From contig NZ_JACHMG010000001.1 of the NCBI RefSeq assembly GCF_014204865.1, positions 248,001 through 312,000 on the forward strand: 64,000 nucleotides of DNA. Direction: 5' to 3'. The notes beneath the pieces are model-generated. The model had not been told where the DNA came from and made no database searches. It worked only from the letters and a program-made list of their open reading frames with translations. Positions 39,417 to 46,491 of the stretch are shown here, piece by piece (position 1 is the first letter of the stretch; each line of letters opens with the position of its first letter). The position numbers and the translations under genes were made by a program. Source of the DNA: Amycolatopsis jiangsuensis. Lineage in GTDB: Bacteria; Actinomycetota; Actinomycetes; Mycobacteriales; Pseudonocardiaceae.

Positions 39417-40020
39417 CGCGTGTTGCGGTGGTGGCTGGGACGGGGTGTTGCCACATCAGTCGCGTCCGGGTGTCGCGGTGGCGGCGGCCGGGCTGGGGTG
39501 TTGCGGCGTCAGCTGCGCCCGGGTGTTGCGGTGGTGGCCGCGCCGAGGTGCTGCAGCGCCAGCCGGACCGGGATGCTGCCACGTCAGCCGCCGTCCGGGT
39601 GTTGCGGTAGTGGCCGCCCCAGAGTGTTGCAGCGCCGCCGGGCCAAGATGTTGTTCACGTCAGTCGGGCTGAGGTGTTGTCACGCCAGCCGGGCCAGGGC
39701 GTTGCGGTGGTGGCTGGGACGGGGTGCCGCCACATCAGCCGCGTGCGGCTGTCGCGGTGGCGGCTGGACTGAGGTGTTGCAGCGTCAGCTGCGCCAGGCG
39801 TTGCGGCGCTAGCCAGGCTCACGTGTTGCCACGTCAGCCGGGCCAGGGCGTGGCGGTGGTGGCCGGGCCGGGTGTTGCGACGTCAGCCGCGCCTTGGTGT
39901 TGGGGTGGCGGCCGGGCCGAGATGCGACCGAGTGCTGTAGTGGCTGTTGGGCCGAGGTGTCGTGAGGTCGACGGGTTCGCGAGTGCTGTAGTGGCTGTTG
40001 GGCCGAGATGCGCGACGCCA
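39417..40020 (+). repeat. 25-bp degenerate repeat tract (tract C)
   Basis: About twenty diverged units, most 25 bp apart: TGTTGC/TGYYGC anchors occur at 39421, 39446, 39471, 39499, 39524, 39549, 39574 and 39600 and continue. Two unit types alternate, one ending GGTGGTGGCTGGGACGGGG, the other CACGTCAGCCGSGCCGGG. Near the right end a 28-bp stretch starting CGAGTGCTGTAGTGG occurs twice, 51 bp apart (39929 and 39980). The + strand is G/T-rich, although both flanking genes are read leftward. Frames crossing it are not gene-like. Confidence 0.85.
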
Positions 40021-40332
40021 ACGGATCCCCGATGCAGCAGTGGCAACCGGGCCGAGGATCCGAGACGCCAACCGGCGCCCGCACTGGCAGCCAAACCAAG
40101 GTGCCGCGATACCAACCAAATCCGGGCGCCGCGCCAGGAGCCAGGCCAACACGTCGCAACCCCAGCCAGCGTCCGACAAACGGGGAGAACACCGTCGAAA
40201 ATAGTGGTAGCCCCCGGGGTGCCTCCTGGACGCCGTCACGCGTCCAGGCTCGAGCCGGACTGGTGCTCGAGAACCCCGGGAGCCCGGTGACTGCCTGGTA
40301 TTCGCTCTCAGGCAGCACGCGAAGCAGGCGAT

Positions 40333-40348
40333 GAGCCGAAGGTGGCTC
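40333..40348 (-). terminator. Small hairpin downstream of the mini-ORF
   Basis: GAGCC, 6-nt loop, GGCTC. It lies about 40 nt beyond the mini-ORF stop on the minus strand, possibly marking the end of a short transcript. Confidence 0.3.
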
Positions 40349-40389
40349 GGGTTGTATCGCTGCTCAAAGTCCCTTGCGCGTGCTATCCG

Positions 40390-40428
40390 CTAGCGGACAG
40401 CCACCTCACGAGTCCTGTGTGAATACAA
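40390..40428 (-). CDS. 12-codon mini-ORF with near-complete anti-16S Shine-Dalgarno
   Basis: TTG at 40428 encodes MYSHRTREVAVR then TAG. AAAGGAGGTGGTCC (40433-40446) is complementary over 14 positions to the 16S rRNA 3' tail (one G-U pair), with its AAGGAGG core 10 nt before the TTG. The stop lies in the loop of a hairpin (GCTGTCCG-CTAG-CGGATAGC) covering the end of the ORF. No gene follows on this strand for 1.3 kb. It could be a regulatory peptide, a ribosome-binding RNA or a leader whose partner was lost. Confidence 0.4.
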   Translation of the reverse strand: MYSHRTREVAVR

Positions 40429-40586
40429 CTGAGGACCACCTCCTTTCCCGTGTACTGCCACGCTAACCGCGAACCGCGCCGTCCGGCAACATCATTTCGG
40501 GGTTCTGTCCGCCACCCCGGCCACGTTCGCCGGACGCGAACACCCCGGCGGAGACCCGGCGAACACCCCCGTGAAGACCGCGGCGT

Positions 40587-41387
40587 TCACTCCGGCGAGG
40601 GGCCGGGCTGGCAGCGCGGGCAGAACCACGTCGGCCGCTGGTACGCCCCGTCGCCCTGCGGGCGCACCAGTACCGTGCCCCCGCAGCGGAAACAGCCCTG
40701 CCGGGTGCGCTCGTACACCGAGTTGCGCCGGCCTCGGCGCGGGTCGCCGGTGGTGATCTGCTCGTGCCGCCACGCGTTGGCCAGCAGCAGTTTCCGGGCG
40801 AGCGCCACCACGCGTGCCGGGTCCACTCCGGACACCGGCGTCCACGGGGAAACGCCGAGCAGGAAACAGATCTCGGTCTTGTACAGGTTGCCCACGCCGG
40901 CCAGTACACGCTGATCGAGCAGGGCGTCGCCGAGTTCCCGATCCGGCCGCGCGGCCAGGTGCGCCGTGGCCGTCGCCGTGTGCTCGTCCGTCCACAGTGG
41001 ATCGAGCAGGTCCGGCCCGAGGTGCCCGACGAGCCCGGATTCCTCGCCCGTCGGGAGTAACTTCAGGTCGTGCAGACGGAAACCGATGACCTCCAGTTCC
41101 GCGGTCGCCAGCACGACCCGGGCGTGGTGCGCGGCCATCGGCCATTTGGCGCCGACCGGATGGATTCGCCAGCTGCCGTCCATCCGCAGGTGGCTGTGCA
41201 GCGTGCGGTCCCCGGAAAACCGGGTGAACAGGTGTTTGCCGACCGTCGCGACCTCACGCACCGTATGTCCGACAAGGTCCACAGTGGCCAGTTCAGGATG
41301 ACGAAACTCGCCGCGTACCAACGTCTTCCCGGCCAGTGCCCGATTCAGCAGCTTCCCGGCGAGGAAGACCGTGTCGCCTTCGGGCAC
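40587..41387 (-). CDS. nei: Fpg/Nei family DNA glycosylase (Nei2-like)
   Basis: Base-excision repair glycosylase/AP lyase for oxidised bases. The 266-aa protein begins MPEGDTV, with catalytic Pro and Glu directly after Met (the P-E-G-D start is typical of Nei rather than Fpg, which has PELPE), contains the H2TH region (DQRVLAGVGNLYKTEICFLLGVSP) and ends with a zinc finger (CFRCGGTVLVRPQGDGAYQR then TWFCPRC). It starts three bases after the parA stop and is thus coupled to an orphan ParA. Matches mycobacterial Nei2. Confidence 0.94.
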   Translation of the reverse strand: MPEGDTVFLAGKLLNRALAGKTLVRGEFRHPELATVDLVGHTVREVATVGKHLFTRFSGDRTLHSHLRMDGSWRIHPVGAKWPMAAHHARVVLATAELEVIGFRLHDLKLLPTGEESGLVGHLGPDLLDPLWTDEHTATATAHLAARPDRELGDALLDQRVLAGVGNLYKTEICFLLGVSPWTPVSGVDPARVVALARKLLLANAWRHEQITTGDPRRGRRNSVYERTRQGCFRCGGTVLVRPQGDGAYQRPTWFCPRCQPGPSPE

Positions 41388-41390
41388 CGT

Positions 41391-42239
41391 TCAGCCCGCG
41401 TTCCCGGACACTTCCGCGGGGGCCTCGTCCGTGCCGTGCACGCGGTGGCGCCCGGCGCGGGTGGAGCGCAGGATTTTCGCCAGCACCATGTTGAACGTCA
41501 GTGCGATCTCCTGTGCACCGGGGGAGTGCCACTCGTGGATCGGGCTGCACGCGCCCTGCGCCTGCTGCACGGCGAGGCGATCCGGGATCGCGGTCGGCAT
41601 CACCAGGGAGCCGAAGTTCTCGCGCAGTTCCGCGCTCCGGAACTGGTGCTCGTAGGAGCGCACGCGCAGCCTGTTCACCAGCACGCCGAGCGGGCGCAGC
41701 GCGTGGTTGTGCTCCTGCCTGATCCGGTCGATCGCTTCCAGCGCGCGCTGCGCGCCGGCCACCGCGTACATCGTGGGTTCAGTGACGATCAGTGCGGTGT
41801 CCGCGGCCACCAGGGCGGATTTCGTCAACCGGCCGAGTGACGGCGGGCAGTCGATGATCACCAGTTCGTAAGGTTCGTCGCGGAGCGGATTCTGGTGCAG
41901 TTCGTCGAGTGCGCGGGACAGGTTCTCCAGCCGGCGCCCGTCCGGGCCCGGCTCGTTGAGCTGCTCCAGCTCCTCCGCGCCGACCAGCACGTCGATCTGC
42001 TCGCTCCACACGCTGGGCGCGATCGCTCGCTCGAGGACGGCGCGGGCGGGAGTCTCCAGTACGTCGGCGAGCGTCGCGTCGGTGAACGGCGGATCGAGCG
42101 AGGTGGTGGCGTTGCCCTGCGGGTCGAGGTCCGCGACGAGCGCGCGGGTGCCCCTACGCAGAGCGGCCGACGCGATACCGAGCGCGACCGTCGTTTTACC
42201 GACGCCACCCTTGAGGCTGAGAACGGCGACCGTGTGCAC
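41391..42239 (-). CDS. Orphan ParA-family ATPase
   Basis: A 282-aa Walker-type ATPase. The deviant Walker A KGGVGKTTVALG is at residues about 10-21, Walker A' VADLDPQGNATTSL at about 35-48, and Walker B YELVIIDCPPSLG near 125. No parB gene and no parS-like site is adjacent, so it is not the chromosomal parAB. It starts at GTG 42239, seven bases after TAGGCT on the minus strand (predicted leaderless), and ends three bases before nei2. Roles in positioning a cargo such as a repair complex are possible but unproven. Confidence 0.92.
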   Translation of the reverse strand: MHTVAVLSLKGGVGKTTVALGIASAALRRGTRALVADLDPQGNATTSLDPPFTDATLADVLETPARAVLERAIAPSVWSEQIDVLVGAEELEQLNEPGPDGRRLENLSRALDELHQNPLRDEPYELVIIDCPPSLGRLTKSALVAADTALIVTEPTMYAVAGAQRALEAIDRIRQEHNHALRPLGVLVNRLRVRSYEHQFRSAELRENFGSLVMPTAIPDRLAVQQAQGACSPIHEWHSPGAQEIALTFNMVLAKILRSTRAGRHRVHGTDEAPAEVSGNAG

Positions 42240-42246
42240 TCGACAC

Positions 42247-42252
42247 AGCCTA
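42247..42252 (-). promoter_or_regulatory. -10 element of a predicted leaderless mRNA (parA-nei2)
   Basis: TAGGCT, seven bases, GTG. It lies in the 112-bp region shared with the divergent methyltransferase gene. Confidence 0.55.
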
Positions 42253-42338
42253 CGGCCCGTACGGCGGAACGGTAGCCGGGAAGGTGGCGAACGCCGCTTC
42301 GACGCCCACGCGGATCACGGCGGGTGACCGGTGGCCAC

Positions 42339-42344
42339 TACCCT
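42339..42344 (+). promoter_or_regulatory. -10 element of a predicted leaderless mRNA (methyltransferase)
   Basis: TACCCT, seven bases, ATG 42352. This decides the start over GTG 42331, which would overlap the promoter. Confidence 0.55.
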
Positions 42345-42351
42345 GTCGGCC

Positions 42352-43083
42352 ATGAAGACGGACACCGTCGCCGCCCGGGGCTCGGGCGCCGTTCGCCGGG
42401 CGCTCGAGGCGGAACTGCGGGCGGCGCGCACGCGCGGCGTGGAGCAGCCGGTCGTCGTCGACGTCGGTGGCGGCAGCGGCGGCTGGGCGGTGCCGTTCGC
42501 GTCGGCGGGATGCCTCGTCACCGTCGTCGAACCGAACCCCAACGCCCGCGCGACCCTGCTGCGTCGCGCTGAGGAGGAGGGCGTGGCGAGGGGAATCACG
42601 GTCGTCCCGGAGGACTCCGACGCGCTCGCCGCGCATGTGCCGTCCGGTTCTGCCGACCTCGTGCTCGCCCACGGGCTGCTCGAGGTCGTGGACGACCCGC
42701 GCGCCGTGCTCGATGCCCTGGCCGCCGCGGTGGCGCCGGGTGGGGCGGTGTCGGTGCTGGTCGCCAACCGCAACGCGGCCGTGCTGCACCGCGCGCTCGC
42801 GGGCCGGCTCGCCGACGCGCAGCGGCTTCTCGCGGACGCCGACGGCGTGGTGCCGGGTGAGCGCGACACCGTACTGCGCCGGTACGACAGTGCCGGGCTG
42901 ACCGACTCACTGAACGCTGCGGGCCTCGAGGTGACCCTGCTGCAGGGTGACCGGATCATCGCCGACGTGGTGACCGGTGAGGTGCGCGAAGACGAGCTGG
43001 CGGAGTTCGAACTGACCGCGGCCGCGGTGCCGGCGTTGCGCGACGTCGCCGGCCGACTGCACGCGATCGCCCGCCGCGCCTGA
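42352..43083 (+). CDS. SAM-dependent class I methyltransferase
   Basis: A 243-aa protein. Motif I is VVDVGGGSGGWAVPFA (about residues 34-49) with the acidic ribose-binding residue in VTVVEPNPNA, then SADLVLAHGLLEVVDDPRAVLDALAAAVAPGG (motif IV-V region of the Methyltransf_11/25 fold). The C-terminal half carries no recognised target domain. The substrate is unknown. It lies 80 bp ahead of dinB in the same direction, but dinB has its own leaderless start, so co-transcription is not required. Confidence 0.9.
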   Translation: MKTDTVAARGSGAVRRALEAELRAARTRGVEQPVVVDVGGGSGGWAVPFASAGCLVTVVEPNPNARATLLRRAEEEGVARGITVVPEDSDALAAHVPSGSADLVLAHGLLEVVDDPRAVLDALAAAVAPGGAVSVLVANRNAAVLHRALAGRLADAQRLLADADGVVPGERDTVLRRYDSAGLTDSLNAAGLEVTLLQGDRIIADVVTGEVREDELAEFELTAAAVPALRDVAGRLHAIARRA

Positions 43084-43150
43084 CCCGGGCTTTCCGCTGA
43101 TCAGGAGGGTCGCGGGTCCCGGCGGTCCGGAAATTGTCGGAGGTCGCCGG

Positions 43151-43156
43151 TAGCGT
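43151..43156 (+). promoter_or_regulatory. -10 element of a predicted leaderless mRNA (dinB)
   Basis: TAGCGT, seven bases, GTG 43164. No LexA-type CGAAC-N4-GTTCG box is found in the region, so classical SOS control is not supported. Confidence 0.55.
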
Positions 43157-43163
43157 TCCGGAC

Positions 43164-44411
43164 GTGGGGAGAAACACCGAACTGCCGAGCGGGATGGCCC
43201 GCTACCGCGTCACCGCCGGAGAGCCAGTGCCGGACGACAGCGGGTGCGTGATCCTGCACGTGGACATGGATGCCTTTTTCGTGGCCTGTGAGCTGCGCAC
43301 GCGGCCGGAGCTGGCGGAGCTGCCGGTGGTCGTGTCCGGCGGCGGGCCGCGGTCGGTGGTGGCCGCGGCCAGCTATCCGGCGCGGCGGTTCGGGGTGCGC
43401 TCGGCGATGCCGTTCGCCACGGCGAAGCGGCTGTGCCCGCGGCTGGTGTGCATCCAGCCGACGCCCGGGCTGTACGGCGAGGTTTCCCGGGGCGTGATGG
43501 GGATCTTCCGGGAGCTGACGCCGCTCGTCGAACCCCTGAGCCTCGACGAGGCCTTCCTGGACGTCGGGGGCGCGCTGCGGCGGCTGGGGACGACCCCGGT
43601 GCGGCTCGGCGCGCGGATCCGGGAGCGGGTACGGGCCGAACACGGGATCAGCTGCTCGGTAGGGGTGGCGAAGGTCAAATTCGTGGCCAAGCTCGCGTCC
43701 GGGATGGCGAAACCGGACGGCATGGTGGTCGTGCCCGCGGCCGAGACGGTGCCGTTCCTGCATCCGCTGCCGGTGTCGGCGCTGTGGGGCGTCGGGAAGC
43801 GCACCGAGGAGCTGGTGCAGCGCCACGGCTGGTACACGATCGCGGACATCGCGGCGGCCCCGCCCGCGCGCCTGCGGCGGGCGCTGGGCCGGGCCATGGG
43901 CGAGCACCTGTGGGCGCTGGCCAACGGACACGACGACCGGGCCGTGGTACCGGAGTCGGCGGAGAAGTCGATCGGCGCGGAGCACACGTTCGAGGTCGAC
44001 GTGGCCGACCGGGCGGAGCTGGGCGTCGAACTGCTGCGGCTGTCCGAGCGCGTCGGCGCCACGCTGCGGTCCCGTGGCCTGCGCGGGCGGACTGTGTCGA
44101 TCAAGGTCCGCTTCGACGACTTCCGGACGATCACCCGGGCGCGCACGGTGCCCGCCGCGACCGACGTCGCCCGCGAGATCCACCGCTCCGCCGTGGACCT
44201 GCTGACCGAGCACGCCCCCACCGGCCCGGTCCGGCTGATCGGCGTCCGGGTGGAAAGCCTGGACACCGGCGTGGACGGCGAGCAGCTGGCGTTCGACTCC
44301 CCGGAACCCCGCTGGCGAGACGCCGAACTGGCCGCTGACGTGGCCCGCTCCCGCTTCGGGAAGTCCGCGATCCGCCCGGCGTCGCTGCTGTCGCCGAAGG
44401 AGGGTGAGTGA
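43164..44411 (+). CDS. dinB: DNA polymerase IV (Y family)
   Basis: Translesion polymerase of 415 aa. Catalytic acids: Asp34 in HVDMDAFFVACE and Asp128/Glu129 in LSLDEAFLDV; thumb/helix-hairpin-helix region VSALWGVGKRTEELVQRHGW, and the little-finger domain with GAEHTFEVDV and VSIKVRFDDF. The C-terminus ends soon after the little finger with no clear beta-clamp motif of the QLSLF type. GTG 43164 is set by the leaderless promoter; an upstream GTG at 43134 would include the promoter. Position before DUF3040 and the division cluster is typical of actinobacteria. Confidence 0.95.
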   Translation: MGRNTELPSGMARYRVTAGEPVPDDSGCVILHVDMDAFFVACELRTRPELAELPVVVSGGGPRSVVAAASYPARRFGVRSAMPFATAKRLCPRLVCIQPTPGLYGEVSRGVMGIFRELTPLVEPLSLDEAFLDVGGALRRLGTTPVRLGARIRERVRAEHGISCSVGVAKVKFVAKLASGMAKPDGMVVVPAAETVPFLHPLPVSALWGVGKRTEELVQRHGWYTIADIAAAPPARLRRALGRAMGEHLWALANGHDDRAVVPESAEKSIGAEHTFEVDVADRAELGVELLRLSERVGATLRSRGLRGRTVSIKVRFDDFRTITRARTVPAATDVAREIHRSAVDLLTEHAPTGPVRLIGVRVESLDTGVDGEQLAFDSPEPRWRDAELAADVARSRFGKSAIRPASLLSPKEGE

Positions 44412-45170
44412 GAGGGGGCGAGCCGGGTTGAGCAGGCAGGGGTTGATCTGGCAGGTCGGCGGCTGACGAGGGCCGCGGGCACGTGTGGGTCTGGTGGCCT
44501 GGCGCTGGCTGGGACGAGTGGTGGTTGGCGGGTGGTCGTCCCGGGGAGGTGGCTGGGACGCGTGATGGCTGGCTGGGCGGTTGTCCCGGGAGCGTGGTGG
44601 TTGGCTGGGTGGTCGCCCAGGGGAAGTGACTGGGCCGCGTGGTCGCCCAGGGGATGTGGCTGGGCCGCGTGGTGGCTGGTTGGCCGGTGGTCCTGGGGGA
44701 GGTGGCGGCTGGCTGGGCGGTCCTCCCGGGAACGTCGTGGTTGCCTGGGCGCACGCTCCGCGTGCAAGAGGTCGTGCGGGGGAGGTGGTGGTTGGCTGGG
44801 CACTTGTCCTGGGAGGGTGCTGGCTGGCTGGCGGTTGTCCCGGGGCTGGTTGCGCAGTTGTCTCGGGGAAGTGGTGGCTGGTGTCTCGGGGAAGTGGTGG
44901 TTGGGTCGGCGGAGGCGGCGCGCGGCCGGGGGCTGCCCAAGCGGGCGTTGGCTTGAAGGCAGCAGTGTCCGCGTGCCCGTCCTCGCGCCTGGGCACGCGG
45001 TGGCTGGCACCTGTTCCGGGACGAGGCCGGCTGTCGCGCAGTGTGCTCGCCGGAGCGCGGAAGTGCGGTTCGGACCATTGCCGGAGTGGCGGGTGGCCTG
45101 CCGCGGGAGGCCGGGTGGGGCCTGGTGACCCAGCGTCAACCCCGGTCGTGACGGATTTCCCCCGATTCGA
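44412..45170 (+). repeat. About 30-bp degenerate G/T-rich repeat tract (tract D)
   Basis: Units of the form GTGGTCGCCCAGGGGAWGTG + RCTGGGCCGC occur twice in tandem near 44600-44665, surrounded by diverged relatives (GGTCGTCCCGGGGAGGTGGC, GTGGTGGTTGGC). The + strand is strongly G/T-biased up to about 44930, and the remainder to 45170 is plain spacer with no gene. It separates dinB from the DUF3040 gene, both read rightward. Confidence 0.75.
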
Positions 45171-45310
45171 TCCGTTCCGGATACGGGATCGGGTAGTCGG
45201 ACGAGCGCGGGGCTCGTATCCTGGACAGTGCCACCCCGCCTGGGGTTGGCTGTTGGGTCCAGGACGTTGCGCGGCCCGGCGCCCGCGACAGCTGTGCCGG
45301 AGGAGGAAAG

Positions 45311-45715
45311 ATGCCACTCTCCGAGCATGAGCAGCGGCTGCTCGACCAGATCGAGCGCGAGCTCTATGCCGAGGACCCCAAGTTCGCATCCACGGTGCGT
45401 GGCACCCGGTTGCGCCGTCCCGCGCGTCGTCGGCGCGTCCAGGGAATAGCCCTCTTCGTGGTGGGTGTCGCGCTACTGGTGCTCGGTGTGGTGCTGCCCG
45501 TGTTGCGGGTCGCCGACATCCCGGTGGTCAGCGTGCTCGGGTTCCTCGTGATGTTCTTCGGGGTCATGGTGGCCGTCACGTCCCTGCGCCAGGGCGACAG
45601 CGGCACGAACACGCAGAGCGGCGGCGGTGGCGGCGGCGGGAAGCAGCCGGGCCGCAAGAGCTCGTTCACCCAGCGCATGGAAGAACGTTTCCGCCAGCGC
45701 TTCGAAGAGCAGTAA
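45311..45715 (+). CDS. DUF3040 small membrane protein
   Basis: A 134-aa protein of a family found throughout actinobacteria next to dinB and the division cluster. The conserved head MPLSEHEQRLLDQIERELYAEDPKFAS is complete, followed by a basic stretch (TRLRRPARRRR), two transmembrane segments (about 45-65 and 70-92), a poly-Gly linker and a charged C-terminal helix (FTQRMEERFRQRFEEQ). Function unknown; a role in growth or division is suggested only by location. A strong SD (GGAGGAAAG) precedes the ATG and a hairpin terminator follows. Confidence 0.93.
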   Translation: MPLSEHEQRLLDQIERELYAEDPKFASTVRGTRLRRPARRRRVQGIALFVVGVALLVLGVVLPVLRVADIPVVSVLGFLVMFFGVMVAVTSLRQGDSGTNTQSGGGGGGGKQPGRKSSFTQRMEERFRQRFEEQ

Positions 45716-45732
45716 CCCCCGACGTCCGGGAT

Positions 45733-45760
45733 CCGCGCTTCACTCCCAGGTGAGGCGCGG
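45733..45760 (+). terminator. 11-bp stem-loop with T tail after the DUF3040 gene
   Basis: CCGCGCTTCAC, TCCCAG loop, GTGAGGCGCGG (one T-G pair), followed by TTTCTC. Starts 17 nt after the stop; one of the few hairpins here with a T run. Confidence 0.8.
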
Positions 45761-45784
45761 TTTCTCGTACGCGGCCCCGCCGGC

Positions 45785-46340
45785 CCGGAGTCAGGCCGCG
45801 AAACGGTCGAGGCCGCGCCCGGATTCGACCAGCCCGCCGCGGGCAACAGCGGCGACCGGCTGCTCCGGTGCCCGGCTACCACGGCGGAGCTGCTGCGGCG
45901 AGAATGCTGCGGTGGTGAGGCTGCTGCGACGGGGACGCAGCGGCGACCCGGCTGCGGTGCACGGCTGGCGTGGCGGTCGGCGCTGCGGCAATCACGGTGA
46001 CGGCTGCCGCGTCGAGCGGTGATCGGCTGCTTCGACTGCCTGCGGGACGAGCCGATGCTGAGGTGATTGGCTGCGGTGAGCAGCACTACGGCAATTCGGT
46101 GCCCGCGTTGAGAAGCTGGCTCGTCTTGCGGCGCCCGGCTGTGGTGGTGGACTGGTGCTGCGGTGACCGGCTGCCGCGCCGAGCGGTATGGGGGCCCGCA
46201 CTGAGCGGTGCCAGGCCGAGCGGTGCGGCGCCGTGCAATGCGGCGGCCTGCGCGAGCAGTGCGGCGGCAAACAGGCTGCCGCGACCGCGGCTGCCGCGAC
46301 CGTGACTGCCGTAACCGTGGCGACCCCCCTACTCTCCGGA
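45785..46340 (+). repeat. Degenerate GCTGC-rich repeat tract (tract E)
   Basis: Recurring CGGTGAYCGGCTGCCGCG + YCGAGCGGT (near 45996 and 46161), GGCTGCTGCGGY variants throughout, and a 15-bp pair GGCTGCCGCGACCGC/T near 46275-46305. Units are roughly 15 and 30 bp and badly diverged. No gene is recognised between the DUF3040 terminator and the end of the convergent transglutaminase gene (46492); the last 150 bp are plain spacer. Confidence 0.65.
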
Positions 46341-46491
46341 CGACCAGAGCACAGGCTGGACGAGGGTTCTCCCGCAAACCGACATCCCACCGCGGCCGCG
46401 TCACCGTGTCCGCCGGTCACCGTGGAAAGTGTGCGCCGGAAGCCCGCAGTGCAGTCGCCGTTCGTCGGGTGACCGACCGGAATGCGCCCAG

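Noticed and set aside
40381..40450. tRNA gene
   Set aside because: The stem at 40383-40402 has only a 4-nt loop and no cloverleaf can be folded around it.
41391..42239. Chromosomal parAB partition locus
   Set aside because: No parB, no parS-like palindromes, and no gidB/rpmH neighbourhood; the gene is coupled to nei2 instead.
43084..43164. LexA/SOS box before dinB
   Set aside because: No CGAAC-N4-GTTCG or close variant is present in the upstream region.
43101..45389. 762-codon frame antisense to dinB and tract D
   Set aside because: It runs through catalytic dinB sequence and low-complexity repeat with no recognisable domain.
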